Positions 6,802 to 15,228 of a stretch of 27,307 bases of DNA are shown in pieces. Every line of letters starts with the position of its first letter. The stretch's first letter is position 1. This DNA comes from a virus, in IMG/VR virus record IMGVR_UViG_3300009100_000276, positions 1 through 27,307 of that record; one strand, written 5' to 3'. Under the pieces are notes generated by a model. It saw only the letters and a list, made by a program, of their open reading frames with translations. It searched no databases and was not told where the DNA came from. The position numbers and the translations under genes are program-made.

Positions 6802-9059
6802 TGCACACCGCCCTCAAGCCCACCCAGCCCGACACCCTGCTCGCCGCCACCGCCGCCCGGCTGCTGCGCCAGGGCCGCCATTTGCTGCTTGCGGGCCGCG
6901 TTCTGCTGGTGCCACTGGTAGTGCTGGGCCACCAGGGCGATAGCCACATCGTCGTAGTAATCGAACTCCGGCGAGTGGTACAGTTGCTGGACGTCGTTCA
7001 TGTGCTGGAGGTCGTTGTCCGACCACAGCACGTCCGTCGGCTGATGGTTCCGCATCGCCATGTTCTCCAGCTTCTGCGGCATCGGCGGGTGAGATTCCGC
7101 GCCTTGGCCTGGCAGGTCTGGAAGGATGCGCTCCACGCTGGTGCCGTCGGAGTGTGCCGACAGGAAGTCGCGAAGCAGCTCGCGGAACTTGACCGGATCC
7201 TGCGCGTACAGCGGATTGGTCGCCGCCACCTGGTACCGCATCTGGGCCAGGGTGCGCTGCACTTCTGGGTTCGTGTTCACCGTGTTGCCGGTGAAGGTGA
7301 AGATGAACTTCCCCTTCATCATCTTGCGGCTGGCCATCTCCGGGATGCGTTTGCGCGCGTGTCCGGTCGCCCAGAAGTGCTTCTCGTCCGGCATGAACGT
7401 GTGGTACAGGCCGAAGAGTTGGTGCATCAGCTCCGCGAAGCCCTCTTTCTGGGCCATCGTGATGAGCACATCGATCTTGAGGTTGCCCTCGGAGATCAGC
7501 GCCATCGTGCCGCGCGCGGTGCGCGGGGCATTGCGGAACTGGGTATTGCCGCCCGAGAGCGGGCTGGTGCCCAGGCGGTCGGCCATCATCATCATGGATT
7601 CCATGATAGTGAGATCCGACAGTGGCGCCTTGCCCCAGTCCGGGAACACGACGCCGCCCGGGTCCGGGGTCGGGATCATGTCGCCAGGGCGCAGGCGCTG
7701 AAGGGCGTCCGGATCCTGCGGCAGGGCCGTGGGTCGGAAGAAGCCGATGGGGTTGTTGATGATCGTCTGGCGGTCATTCACCTGGTTGATGGTGATGTTC
7801 GCCTGGATGTTCAACGGCGCCAGGAACTGCGCCAGCCCTGGGCAGTAGAATCGGTCGCTGGGCGACAGGAAGTGGATGGTAGCGAAGGGCCGGCGGCCGT
7901 GCGGGTTCGCCATGTCCAGGAAGGTAATGTGCATTACCTTCTTCAGAACTGGGGAGACCTGGACCACCACATCCTCGACCATGCCGTCGCCGTTGATGTC
8001 CTCGCGCAGGTAGATTTCGTAGAACAGCAGCTGGTTGGACTCAATGCCCGACAGGTTGTTGGGCTGCACGCCCTCCACGTCGTCCTTGAGGTCCGCCAGC
8101 CGGCGGTTGTTGTAGGACGGCTGCTGGTCTTCGCTGAGGGACTGGGCGTAGGCCTTGAGGCGTTGCTCGTCATCCTCGGTCAGTACCCAGGGGTCGTAGT
8201 CCTTGCTGGCCTCAGTCTTGACGTCCTCCAGATACATCCAGTGCTCGTGCGTGATGCGGCGCGCGCTCTGGACGCCCTTGGTGCGGTACGGCACGATGAA
8301 CGCCTCGGCCTCCACGACGGAGACCTCTGGGCAGTCCATGATCAGCGTTGGCCGGTTGACGATCAGCTCTACCTCGTCCACGAACTGGGAATTGTTCGTG
8401 AAGGTGACGCGCACGTTCTCGACGATGCGGCGGTCCTCGACGATGGTCAGGCGGATCTCCGCGCCCTTGTCCTCGTGGATGGCGTACTGGGCGGGTCCGA
8501 AGATCTCGTCCAGAACCTCTTGCGGGGTCTTCTCGCGGGCCTGGCCGACTGGCACGCCGACCGAGGACAGCTCGCCCTGCTTGTAGTGGGTCTTGATGCG
8601 CCGGATCTCCGCTGTGTTGCGCCACACCGTGCGCCAGCGGGTCTTCACGATGCCCACGCCGTCCAGAAGCATGTTCCGGAACCAGCTATGGGTCGTGATG
8701 TAGAAGTCCGGGATGTCGTTTTCCAGGGCCCAGTTGATGAACCGCTCCTGGATACGGGTCTCCTGCGGGTCGTAGTCCTCGGCCGTGCGCGAGACCAGGA
8801 CGTGCGGGTCCACGTTCCAGATGGCGTTGTTGAGCCGCGGCACCAGCCGCTCGACGTTCTCGAAGATCAGCGGGAGATGGATGTCGCTGGCGTCCTCGCC
8901 CCAGTTGATGTCTGGGCGCGGGATGTCGCCGTAGTACATGGCGCGTGCTTCCGCGCGCTGGTCCTCCCACTCCTGGCGATTGAGTAGGTCGTTTTCGACC
9001 AGCTGACACAATTCAATGCCGCGCTTGGAGCGCCAGTCTTCCGTCATCTGGAGCAGCAT
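6798..9059 (-). CDS. Portal protein (large, P22 gp1-like)
   Basis: The 753-aa protein has the size of the long portal class exemplified by P22 gp1 rather than the ~400-500 aa HK97 type. Seen features are an N-terminal helical region with HLPLIFENVERLVPRLNN, a repeated beta wing area, the AQFLAPLNIQANITINQVNDR helix and NPIGFFRPTALP that resemble the clip/stem part of such portals, and a Gln/Gly-rich C-terminal tail (QQPGGGGGEQ) that may form the barrel end. Portals form the dodecameric ring at one capsid vertex through which terminase loads DNA. The gene follows the large terminase and a 123-aa gene. The ATG at 9059 has GAGG upstream. Exact subfamily is by impression; the portal role is well supported by length and context. 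Confidence 0.8.
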   Translation of the reverse strand: MLLQMTEDWRSKRGIELCQLVENDLLNRQEWEDQRAEARAMYYGDIPRPDINWGEDASDIHLPLIFENVERLVPRLNNAIWNVDPHVLVSRTAEDYDPQETRIQERFINWALENDIPDFYITTHSWFRNMLLDGVGIVKTRWRTVWRNTAEIRRIKTHYKQGELSSVGVPVGQAREKTPQEVLDEIFGPAQYAIHEDKGAEIRLTIVEDRRIVENVRVTFTNNSQFVDEVELIVNRPTLIMDCPEVSVVEAEAFIVPYRTKGVQSARRITHEHWMYLEDVKTEASKDYDPWVLTEDDEQRLKAYAQSLSEDQQPSYNNRRLADLKDDVEGVQPNNLSGIESNQLLFYEIYLREDINGDGMVEDVVVQVSPVLKKVMHITFLDMANPHGRRPFATIHFLSPSDRFYCPGLAQFLAPLNIQANITINQVNDRQTIINNPIGFFRPTALPQDPDALQRLRPGDMIPTPDPGGVVFPDWGKAPLSDLTIMESMMMMADRLGTSPLSGGNTQFRNAPRTARGTMALISEGNLKIDVLITMAQKEGFAELMHQLFGLYHTFMPDEKHFWATGHARKRIPEMASRKMMKGKFIFTFTGNTVNTNPEVQRTLAQMRYQVAATNPLYAQDPVKFRELLRDFLSAHSDGTSVERILPDLPGQGAESHPPMPQKLENMAMRNHQPTDVLWSDNDLQHMNDVQQLYHSPEFDYYDDVAIALVAQHYQWHQQNAARKQQMAALAQQPGGGGGEQGVGLGGLEGGVQ

Positions 9060-9065
9060 AGAACC

Positions 9066-9437
9066 TCAGTCTTGGTCAGACGCTATGTAGGAGATTGACA
9101 CGACATCCGTGGCGCTGTCATTTACGACTACGACACTGGTAATCGAGGCGGAGAAGGCTGCGTAGGCGATGGACGTGCCGACGAGCGCCAAGCCGGAGGC
9201 CTGGCCGTTCACGCGGATTGTGACCTTGGAGCTGGCCTGCAGCAGGAAATTACGCGCGACGGCGATGCCGCCGAGAGAAAGGGTCACTGACTCCGCGGCT
9301 GCGACCTCCAAAGACTGAGCCGAGTGCTCCGTGAAGTCCGCCGCCACGGGATTGAAGTTCTGGTCGTAGAGAACCTTGTTGTTGTTCCTCAAGACCCTCA
9401 CGCGAACGCTGGGTTGGACCTGGATAACGTCGGCCAT
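9066..9437 (-). CDS. Hypothetical beta-rich protein overlapping terL
   Basis: The 123-aa protein (ADVIQVQPSVRVRVLRNNN onwards) is beta-rich with many Val/Ser/Thr/Ala residues and no catalytic motif. Its ATG at 9437 is preceded by GAGGAGA, a strong ribosome site. The first 188 bases lie inside the terminase frame, shifted by one base. The amino-acid pattern looks natural, whereas the overlapping terminase tail looks like an out-of-frame read, so this is the older coding frame here. A minor virion protein is likely given the neighbours (terminase and portal). Confidence 0.65.
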   Translation of the reverse strand: MADVIQVQPSVRVRVLRNNNKVLYDQNFNPVAADFTEHSAQSLEVAAAESVTLSLGGIAVARNFLLQASSKVTIRVNGQASGLALVGTSIAYAAFSASITSVVVVNDSATDVVSISYIASDQD

Positions 9438-10995
9438 CGGTCTCCTCGCGCGCCAGGGCATTCGCCATAGAGCGCAGCATGCTGTGGGTAAGACGCATCT
9501 GGTACACGTACCGGATGCAGTCGATCATGTCGTCGTTGGCCTTGATGGCCGTCTGCTTTTCGCCCTTGGCGCCCTGGAGCTTCGAGGAGCCCCAGCGCTC
9601 GTAGATGTAGTTCTCGAAGTTGTTGCGTACCGTCGGGCAGGTGTGGTATACCACCAGGCCGGGCTTGGACCACTCGTACTTGAGCCGCAGGGCCTCGTGG
9701 ATGGCGTTGATGCCGGCGTCCTTGTTGCGCTTGTAAGCGTCGGTGCACTGGATGCCGTAGTCGCCGAACTGCTCGGACACGGTCTCGCCGGAGGTCTTCT
9801 CCATCTCGTTGGCCGAGGTGTCGATGATGTACATCACCACAGGCTCAGTCTGGGCCGTGCGGCGCCAGATCGGGATCATCTTGTTCTTGGCCCAGTGCCG
9901 GCGCTCGCCCGCGTAGTGCCAGCCCTCCATCTCGCGCATGCGCTCGACCACGCCCGCCACGGTGCGGAGAGCGGGGTCGAACAGCTCGCGGTAGGCGTGC
10001 AGCTGGTTGTCCGGGCTGACCGCCACCCACAGCACGGCGATAGGCTTGCGCGGGTGCGGGTCGATCACACAGACGCGCGGCCAGCTCCTGGGGATGCCAG
10101 ACTCGGGGAGCGGCATCCAGAAGGGCTCCTCGGCGACCCACTCCGGGAACACTGTGCCCGCCAGATGGAGCGCCTTGCCGTGCTCGCGCGAGGCCCGCTC
10201 GTCAACTGGCAGATCCTCCAGGAACGACTCGATGGCCTTGTCTGGCAGGTGCCCGCCGTGGGAGACCGCATTGTCCCAGATGGACATGCGGCGCATCCAC
10301 ACCCGGCCGTCGCCGTTGTTCGCCTTCGCCACGAGCACCTGGTTCGTCCAGGGCTCGGAGAGCGGCGTCATCGTCAGCCAGCAGTGCCCGCTGAAGTCAA
10401 CGAGACCACGGCGCAGAGCATTGAAGATTCTCTGCGGCGGCGGTTCATCGCACCAGAACCAATGGCCGTTAGGGCCTTCAAAGGAATCGGGGTCCTGATC
10501 ATATGACATGAGATGTATGACGGAGCCGTTAGCAAAGTCATACCGAATAGGTACCCCTCTAGGATTTTTCTGAATGTTCGTAATCGCACCGGCTGGGGCC
10601 CATTCCATCAGCTTGGGGTGAACGGTTTGGAGGATGTTGACCTCGAAGGTCTTTATCGCAATGCGCCCGGTGTTAGGTACCGGGATAGGATCACCTGAAG
10701 GCAGACGAACAAGACGATGAGGATCGCCGTTAGGCAGCCAAGGACGCTCACCCAGCGCGTGCGCAACCGCCTCGACCGCGCCGCACGTCGTCTTGCCGCT
10801 GCGGTTGCCTCCCAGTACCACACGGACATCGCAGAGTTCCGCGGCATGAAAGTCACGTTGCTTTGCGTGCGGTCGATAGAAGGAGATCTTGTTGGCACCG
10901 ACTGTTTCCTTGAGCTGCCGGATCTTCAGGTATAGAGCTTTGAGGGCCTCGTATTCACTCGATTGGGTCTGAGGCGCCGAGGAGTCCTGGGTCAT
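9250..10995 (-). CDS. terL: Terminase large subunit
   Basis: The 581-aa protein is the DNA-packaging ATPase/nuclease. Walker A is GGNRSGKTT at residues 62-70, Walker B is FWCDEP with D183 and E184, and the nuclease domain shows acidic positions D312 (VCVIDPHP), D392 (YIIDTSAN) and D488/D489/D492 in KANDDMIDCIRY, in RNase-H-like order. It would pump genomic DNA through the portal and cut concatemers. The ATG at 10995 has GGAGAG upstream and overlaps the 108-aa gene by 41 bases; an in-frame codon at 11016 is the alternative. The last ~62 residues after D520 are Arg/Gly/Ser-rich and overlap the next gene in another frame, so a normal family member would end near residue 519. See findings. Confidence 0.92.
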   Translation of the reverse strand: MTQDSSAPQTQSSEYEALKALYLKIRQLKETVGANKISFYRPHAKQRDFHAAELCDVRVVLGGNRSGKTTCGAVEAVAHALGERPWLPNGDPHRLVRLPSGDPIPVPNTGRIAIKTFEVNILQTVHPKLMEWAPAGAITNIQKNPRGVPIRYDFANGSVIHLMSYDQDPDSFEGPNGHWFWCDEPPPQRIFNALRRGLVDFSGHCWLTMTPLSEPWTNQVLVAKANNGDGRVWMRRMSIWDNAVSHGGHLPDKAIESFLEDLPVDERASREHGKALHLAGTVFPEWVAEEPFWMPLPESGIPRSWPRVCVIDPHPRKPIAVLWVAVSPDNQLHAYRELFDPALRTVAGVVERMREMEGWHYAGERRHWAKNKMIPIWRRTAQTEPVVMYIIDTSANEMEKTSGETVSEQFGDYGIQCTDAYKRNKDAGINAIHEALRLKYEWSKPGLVVYHTCPTVRNNFENYIYERWGSSKLQGAKGEKQTAIKANDDMIDCIRYVYQMRLTHSMLRSMANALAREETDGRRYPGPTQRSREGLEEQQQGSLRPELQSRGGGLHGALGSVFGGRSRGVSDPFSRRHRRRA

Positions 10996-11281
10996 TTCTC
11001 TCCACCGCGAGTACAAGTTCGTAGATGCGCCCGAACCAGTCGTCCTTGAGGAGCGTGGTGCGCACCTGGCACAGGCCCAGATCCGCGTGCTCCACCAGGC
11101 CCATCTTGAGGGTCACGACCGGGAAGTGGCCGAAGCGGCTGTACCACTCGCGCAGGGCGTTGAACAGGAAGTAACCCAGCGCACTGGGGCGGTCGGACGT
11201 GCGGATGCCGTCGAGTACGAAGGCTATCGTCTCTTTGGCGGGTGACTCAATAGTAGCGAGCGCGACGCCGACCTTGGCCAT
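10955..11281 (-). CDS. Hypothetical 108-aa protein before terminase
   Basis: The product (AKVGVALATIESPAKETIAF onwards) has a mixed alpha/beta pattern with hydrophobic core segments (YFLFNALREWYSRFG, VVTLKMGLV) and no known motif. The ATG shares bases with the stop of the fibre-like gene (TAATG), so the two are translationally coupled. The 3' end overlaps the terminase start by 41 bases. No family recognised; its position suggests a packaging- or virion-related helper. Confidence 0.6.
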   Translation of the reverse strand: MAKVGVALATIESPAKETIAFVLDGIRTSDRPSALGYFLFNALREWYSRFGHFPVVTLKMGLVEHADLGLCQVRTTLLKDDWFGRIYELVLAVERNDPGLLGASDPIE

Positions 11282-12720
11282 TATGGTGCCTCTGCGAGGT
11301 ATTCGATAAAGGAGCCCGCGTAGACCGTCGTTGCCGTGACGTCCGAGGTGTTCTGCGACCACCGAAAAATGAAGGTGCCGCCGGAGGCACCAACGCGAAG
11401 GAATCCGTGAAACCACATGATGTTCAGCTCATTGGCCGTCATCAAGATGGGGTTATCTGATGTCCCAGTAGCGTCACCAAGAATGTTCGCTATCGCTGTG
11501 GCGCCGTCATCGAGCTTCCATGAGGTGACCAGAATGTCGGTCGTTGTACCGGAGTGCGAGACTTGCCACTTGAAGTCTGGAGTCGCACTGGTGGAGAAGA
11601 ACACGATCATGCCACGGATGGCATAGTTGGTGTTAGCTACGGTAGTGAACTGGAGATCGGCATCGTCGTTTACGGTGCTGTCGCTGGTGAGGTCTTGGTT
11701 GACGGTCTTGACCTTGACCACCCATACACCAGTACTGGTGCCGCCCGGTAGTGCCCACTTTACGCCCGTGGCTTCTGCCGAATCTGCGGTCAGCACGTGG
11801 CCGTTTGTGCCTACCGCCCTGGCCACCACGTTCGTGCCGTTGTCCACCAGCAGATCGCCCTTGGCCGAGGTCGGCGAGAGCGCGTCCATTGCGGCCGTCT
11901 GCGTCGTCTGGCCGGTGCCGCCATGTCCGATGGCGAGCGTGCCCGTCAGGCCGGCCACGTCCACATTGGCGAACTTGACCTTCTTGTGTGCGGCTGCGGA
12001 GACGTCGTAGGTGGCAAAGAAGTCCGCCGCCTCGTCGGGCGACGTGTCCTCGGTCAGCTCGTTGATGTCGAGGTCGAAGGTCCTGGAGGCGCTGATGTCC
12101 CCGCCGCCGGCAAGGCCGACGCCCGCGGTGAGCGTGACCGACGTGTGGTTGATGTGCTCGTTGGCCACGAAGCCCGTCAGGTTGTCGTGGTCGATGTTCC
12201 CGATCAGGATCTTCTTGTGGGTGCCGGCCGACGTGTCGTAGGAGGCCAGGAAGTCCGCGGCCTCGTCCGGGTTGGTGTCCTCCGTCAGTTCCGTGATGTC
12301 CAGATTGAACGTGCGGTTCGCGGAGATGTCGCCGCCGCCCGAGAGCCCCACACCGGCCGTGAGAGTCACCGAGGTGTGGTCAATGTGTTCATTCGCCACG
12401 AACCCGGTGAGGTTGTCGTGGTTGATCTGGGTCTCGTCCACGGTCAACGTCACGTTGGCCGCGGCGAGGTCCGGCTGGGACACCGTGAGGATGGCGTTGC
12501 CGGAGAGGATGTCGAAGATCGTCGTGGCGGCGCCACTGGGCAGGTCGGAGATGAGCGAGAGGCCCAGTACGCCGTCGATGACGGAGAGCACGAAGTCGTC
12601 GGTGGCCGGGACTTGGGTCTCCAGGCCGTCGATCAGGTCGTCGGTGTCGAGCCGCAAGGCATGCCGCAGCGGGATGCCGTGGCGGTCGCTGACTGTGCCG
12701 CGGATGTCAATGTCCGGCAT
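11281..12720 (-). CDS. Fibre-like virion protein with two 77-aa repeats
   Basis: The 479-aa product has a short N-terminal part, two tandem repeats starting HDNLTGFVANEHI (residues 101 and 178, each with LTAGVGLSGGGDIS or LTAGVGLAGGGDIS and ELTEDT.PDEAADF), then a GHGGTGQTT collar-like motif with KGDLLVDNGTN at about 266-296. It ends in a beta-rich C-terminal domain (about 330-479, VWVVKVKTVNQDLTSDS and FRWSQNTSDVTATTVYAGS) resembling trimeric jelly-roll receptor-binding heads. These modules are typical of phage fibres and head fibres. The ATG at 12720 has GGAGG five bases upstream and overlaps the candidate small terminase by 14 bases. Placement next to terminase genes, not tail genes, is unusual; a capsid fibre is equally possible. 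Confidence 0.75.
   Translation of the reverse strand: MPDIDIRGTVSDRHGIPLRHALRLDTDDLIDGLETQVPATDDFVLSVIDGVLGLSLISDLPSGAATTIFDILSGNAILTVSQPDLAAANVTLTVDETQINHDNLTGFVANEHIDHTSVTLTAGVGLSGGGDISANRTFNLDITELTEDTNPDEAADFLASYDTSAGTHKKILIGNIDHDNLTGFVANEHINHTSVTLTAGVGLAGGGDISASRTFDLDINELTEDTSPDEAADFFATYDVSAAAHKKVKFANVDVAGLTGTLAIGHGGTGQTTQTAAMDALSPTSAKGDLLVDNGTNVVARAVGTNGHVLTADSAEATGVKWALPGGTSTGVWVVKVKTVNQDLTSDSTVNDDADLQFTTVANTNYAIRGMIVFFSTSATPDFKWQVSHSGTTTDILVTSWKLDDGATAIANILGDATGTSDNPILMTANELNIMWFHGFLRVGASGGTFIFRWSQNTSDVTATTVYAGSFIEYLAEAP
11968..12420 (-). repeat. Tandem intragenic repeat, ~231-bp period
   Basis: Two consecutive coding repeats (12420-12190 and 12189-11968) encode near-identical 77- and 74-aa units. 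The protein identity is high while many third codon positions differ, so the duplication is not recent or is under protein-level selection. Confidence 0.8.
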
Positions 12721-13288
12721 CGAGACCTCCGACGTCCAAGTCTTCCAACTTGGTCACCTCGGCCTCTATGAGCTTCATGCCCAATTGATCTTCAAGCTTG
12801 GAGACGCTCTCCCCGAGCGTGTCGCCATCCTTGTCAAGGCGAACTTGGAGCAGGGTCAATAGGCCACCGCCGCGGAGGTCGTTCCGGATGGCGCCCACCA
12901 GAGCTTCGATGCTGTTGGGAAGGAGGTTGCCGGGCCCGGAGGCGGTCTCGCGGTCCTCGTGCTCCTGGAGGCGTCGGTCGAGCACCGCGAACTTGTCCAC
13001 GCTGATGCCCATCCCAGTCATGCGCTGCACGTAGCTGGCATTCTCTGGGATCTCCAACTTGTCGATGATCGACTCCACGTGGCCGGCAATCTTGCCGGCA
13101 ATGCGCGCCATGGCCTCCTTGCGCTCCTCCACCAGCTCCTGGGGTGAGCGCAGTTTCAGGATGCGGTAGACCGTGGACTGGTCGATGCCCAGGGTCTTGG
13201 CGACATCCTTCTTGGTGTAGCCCATAGCGACCATCTGGTAGATGGTCTCCTTCTGGATGTCAGTTAGAAGCTTGTCGCCCTTCTTCAA
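12707..13288 (-). CDS. Helix-turn-helix protein, candidate terminase small subunit
   Basis: The 193-aa product has an N-terminal helix-turn-helix (about residues 8-45: KETIYQMVAMGYTKKDVAKT, then LGIDQSTVYRILK). This is followed by long helices (RKEAMARIAGKIAGHVESII) and a charged C-terminus with a coiled-coil-like VSKLEDQLGMKLIEAEV. DNA-binding small terminases have this order, and the gene lies upstream of terL. The start is taken as TTG at 13288 because GGAG precedes it by about six bases and upstream in-frame sequence (to 13495) is Arg-rich, non-protein-like. An ordinary transcription regulator is the main alternative. Confidence 0.6.
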   Translation of the reverse strand: MKKGDKLLTDIQKETIYQMVAMGYTKKDVAKTLGIDQSTVYRILKLRSPQELVEERKEAMARIAGKIAGHVESIIDKLEIPENASYVQRMTGMGISVDKFAVLDRRLQEHEDRETASGPGNLLPNSIEALVGAIRNDLRGGGLLTLLQVRLDKDGDTLGESVSKLEDQLGMKLIEAEVTKLEDLDVGGLDAGH

Positions 13289-13529
13289 CTTTGTCTCCGT
13301 AGAATAGAAAAGGCGCGCGGCTCGCTCTTTCCGCCCGAATCTGTGCACAGTCGGAACGGAATCACGCCTGCGGTCGTAGGGCCGGGCACGAAGCCGCACG
13401 ACGCCCATCGCAGGGAGCGAACTCACGCGGGGAGCAAGGCAACGACGCCCGCCGCGCGCCAAGAGAAGGCGACCGAAGCCGGAGGAGGGACGCACCGGGG
13501 ACGTGCGAGTAGCCTCGGCCGCCGGGGAA
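13289..13529. other. 241-bp gap between protease and helix-turn-helix genes
   Basis: This is the longest gap inside the minus-strand operon. It has very GC-rich repeats of CGC and GCCGG type and no convincing gene; in-frame extensions read as Arg/Pro-rich shadows. I see no good promoter or terminator. It could hold a processing site or the remains of a lost gene. Confidence 0.4.
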
Positions 13530-14093
13530 TCACGCCAGGATCTCGTCCGCGAGACCGAAGTCCACGGCTTCCTTGGCGCTCATAAAGACATCGAATGCGA
13601 ACTTTTGTCTGAAGTCCTCGCGGCTGAAGCCGGGAACTTTCTCGCGGATGCGCGGCAGGAAGATGTCTTCCATCTCCACGCCCGTCCGCTTGTTCTCCAG
13701 CACCCGGCGCTCCACGTCCTTCACGTGCCCGCCGCACCAGTCGCTGCCGTAGTGGACAAGGACTGAGGCGTGCTTTGTCAGGAGGCGCTCGTCAGCGGAC
13801 TGGAGGATGATGCCGCCCATAGACATCACTGAACCCATGCCGATCATCCGGATCGGGTTCTCACAGGCGGTAACGGTGTCGTATAGAGCCATGCCCGCGT
13901 ACCAATCCCCACCAATCGTGGAGATCTTGATCGTGATGTCCCCGGGAGTGCGGTCCAGGATGTGAAGGGCCTTGATGGCCGGCTCTACGCTGTACTCTGC
14001 AATCTCTTCCATGAGAAAGATCGTACGGGAGCTGAGGTCGATCCCGTGATCCATGCACTTGTCAATGTCGTCGCGCTGGAGCCGCTTGGCCAC
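13530..14093 (-). CDS. ClpP-like serine protease (probable head maturation protease)
   Basis: The 187-aa protein fits the ClpP/S14 fold. The nucleophile is Ser91 in GSVMSMGGI, the base His114 in VLVHYGS, and Asp168 in FAFDVFMSAKEAVDFGLADE matches the ClpP catalytic Asp. The ITIKISTIGGDWYAGMALYDT oxyanion region is also present. Phage ClpP-like enzymes cleave scaffold or capsid pro-proteins during head maturation, which is the likely role here. It starts at a GTG (14093) overlapping the preceding 47-aa gene region. Unlike the usual portal-protease-capsid order, it lies before the terminase genes, so recruitment for another proteolytic task cannot be ruled out. Confidence 0.82.
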   Translation of the reverse strand: MAKRLQRDDIDKCMDHGIDLSSRTIFLMEEIAEYSVEPAIKALHILDRTPGDITIKISTIGGDWYAGMALYDTVTACENPIRMIGMGSVMSMGGIILQSADERLLTKHASVLVHYGSDWCGGHVKDVERRVLENKRTGVEMEDIFLPRIREKVPGFSREDFRQKFAFDVFMSAKEAVDFGLADEILA

Positions 14094-14094
14094 G

Positions 14095-14238
14095 TCACTT
14101 CCCCTTCTTCTTCACCCGTTTCGGCAGCCTCTTACGTTGTTCCTTGCTGGTATGCTTGACCATCTCGCAGCCCCACTGTTCGCCGCGCCCGCAGGCAGCG
14201 CCGGCCTTGCCCAGTTGGGCCTTCGATTTTGCTGGCAT
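14095..14238 (-). CDS. Tiny Lys/Cys-rich protein (47 aa)
   Basis: The ATG at 14236-14238 shares bases with the stop of the 45-aa gene (TAATG). The product starts MPAKSKAQLGKAG, has two Cys (CGRGEQWGC) and ends in a strongly basic RLPKRVKKKGK tail. The MPAKSKAQ opening resembles short phage proteins of the DUF3008 kind, but the rest differs. A nucleic-acid-binding packaged peptide is possible. Confidence 0.55.
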   Translation of the reverse strand: MPAKSKAQLGKAGAACGRGEQWGCEMVKHTSKEQRKRLPKRVKKKGK

Positions 14239-14375
14239 TATCGTGCCTTCACTTTGGCGCTCTTGCCGCGCCCAACCACTCGCTTCGCTGCGGCCTTGAG
14301 GCCGGCCGTTGCGGCCGCGAAAACAGGGAGCTTTTTCACGATATTGCGCTGCGCGTCGTCTCTATACTCGGCCAT
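14238..14375 (-). CDS. Tiny basic protein (45 aa)
   Basis: The ATG at 14375 has an AAAGGA site six bases upstream. The product (AEYRDDAQRNIVKKLPVF, then an Ala/Lys/Arg-rich tail ending GKSAKVKAR) is strongly basic like histone-H1-type tails and could bind DNA inside the head. It lies three bases after the methyltransferase stop and is coupled to the 47-aa gene. Confidence 0.55.
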   Translation of the reverse strand: MAEYRDDAQRNIVKKLPVFAAATAGLKAAAKRVVGRGKSAKVKAR

Positions 14376-14377
14376 GA

Positions 14378-14890
14378 TTAGTCCTTTCGAATCACAACAA
14401 TGCGCCCGTCGCACTCCAGGTCGGCGCCGGGCAGATTCTTGAAGTACTCCCGGCTCTCGCCGTTGTTGAAGGGAGCGTGGAGGTCTTCGATGATATACAG
14501 GCCGCCACTGGGCATCTTCGGGAAGATGCCCTCGAACGAGGCCTTGTGCTCGTGGAAGCGGTGCCCGCCGTCGTCGATCACCAGGTCGAAGGGCGGCAAG
14601 ATGGCGAGGACCGCCGGGTCCTGCTGCTGGCCCGTGATGACCGTGCAACCTGGGACGGACACTTTGGTCTGGTCCAGGCCGAAGATCTCCGCGAGCGGGA
14701 AGAAGTCGCGCCACATGCGTAGACTGCCTCCCTGGGCCACGCCGATCTCCAGCATGCGGAACTTGGTGCGAGCCCAGCCTTGCAGCAGGAGGTCGTAGAA
14801 GGGTGTGTAGCCCTGGGGCCCAAGCTCACCGCGGCTGTGGGTGGTGCCCTTGTCGGTCTGGTACTTGTTTGCCAGATCCGTGAGCGTCAT
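14378..14890 (-). CDS. CmcI/TylF-like class I methyltransferase
   Basis: The 170-aa protein has the pattern of small CmcI/macrocin-O-methyltransferase-like enzymes: a YTPFYDLLLQGW lead, motif I FRMLEIGVAQGGSLRMW, an acidic strand end IFGLDQTK, and FDLVIDDGGHRFHEHKASFE with GGLYIIEDLHAP. Family members transfer methyl groups from SAM, often to sugar or polyketide hydroxyls and with a divalent metal bound by acidic residues such as the D-D-G-H and E-D motifs seen here. The acceptor is unknown. Its start overlaps the stop of the secreted-protein gene (ATGA). With the left-hand methyltransferase and glycosyltransferase it suggests glycan modification by this phage. Confidence 0.78.
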   Translation of the reverse strand: MTLTDLANKYQTDKGTTHSRGELGPQGYTPFYDLLLQGWARTKFRMLEIGVAQGGSLRMWRDFFPLAEIFGLDQTKVSVPGCTVITGQQQDPAVLAILPPFDLVIDDGGHRFHEHKASFEGIFPKMPSGGLYIIEDLHAPFNNGESREYFKNLPGADLECDGRIVVIRKD

Positions 14891-15228
14891 TGGTCCACGT
14901 AGCCGAGGGTGTCACCCAGCGCCGGGACGCGGCCGAGCTGCGACCAGACGCCGTTGGCCTGGTCGTAGTACCACGCCTCCGCGCTGTCGCCGGCCGCCAC
15001 GCCTATAGATTTCCCGGCGCCGTTGGCCTTGAAGAGGCTGTCGGGGTTCACGCCTGGGATGGCGATAACCACCTTCCACAGGCTCCCGCAGTTCGAGATC
15101 CCGACCCATTCGGTCGGCGAGAGGCGCGCGTACTCCGCGGCGATGCAGTACACGCGCTTGGCCTGGGCGGTGACGGCCAGGAAGATGGTGGCTGCCACCA
15201 CGGCGAGGGCGAGGAGGAAGGTTCTCAT
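14887..15228 (-). CDS. Secreted small protein with signal peptide
   Basis: The 113-aa protein starts MRTFLLALAVVAATIFLAVT with a typical signal peptide and an AQA-KR cleavage site near residue 23. The mature part has two Cys (C28 and C47) and a CGSLWK motif, then a beta-type pattern ending VPALGDTLGYVDQ. The ATG at 15228 overlaps the lipoprotein stop (ATGA). It resembles the lipoprotein next to it (shared Cys spacing, CG-(S/N)-(L/V)-W and a P-x-x-GDTL end), so the two look like duplicated paralogues. Role unknown: envelope-located superinfection exclusion or a lysis accessory are guesses. Confidence 0.65.
   Translation of the reverse strand: MRTFLLALAVVAATIFLAVTAQAKRVYCIAAEYARLSPTEWVGISNCGSLWKVVIAIPGVNPDSLFKANGAGKSIGVAAGDSAEAWYYDQANGVWSQLGRVPALGDTLGYVDQ

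Noticed and set aside
6882-8987. Long open frame opposite the portal gene
   Set aside because: Same antisense shadow effect; no motif, no ribosome site, and the portal is a clear gene.
13343-13585. Plus-strand open frame in the 241-bp gap
   Set aside because: Arg/Gly/Pro-rich with no ribosome site; it extends into the protease gene on the other strand.
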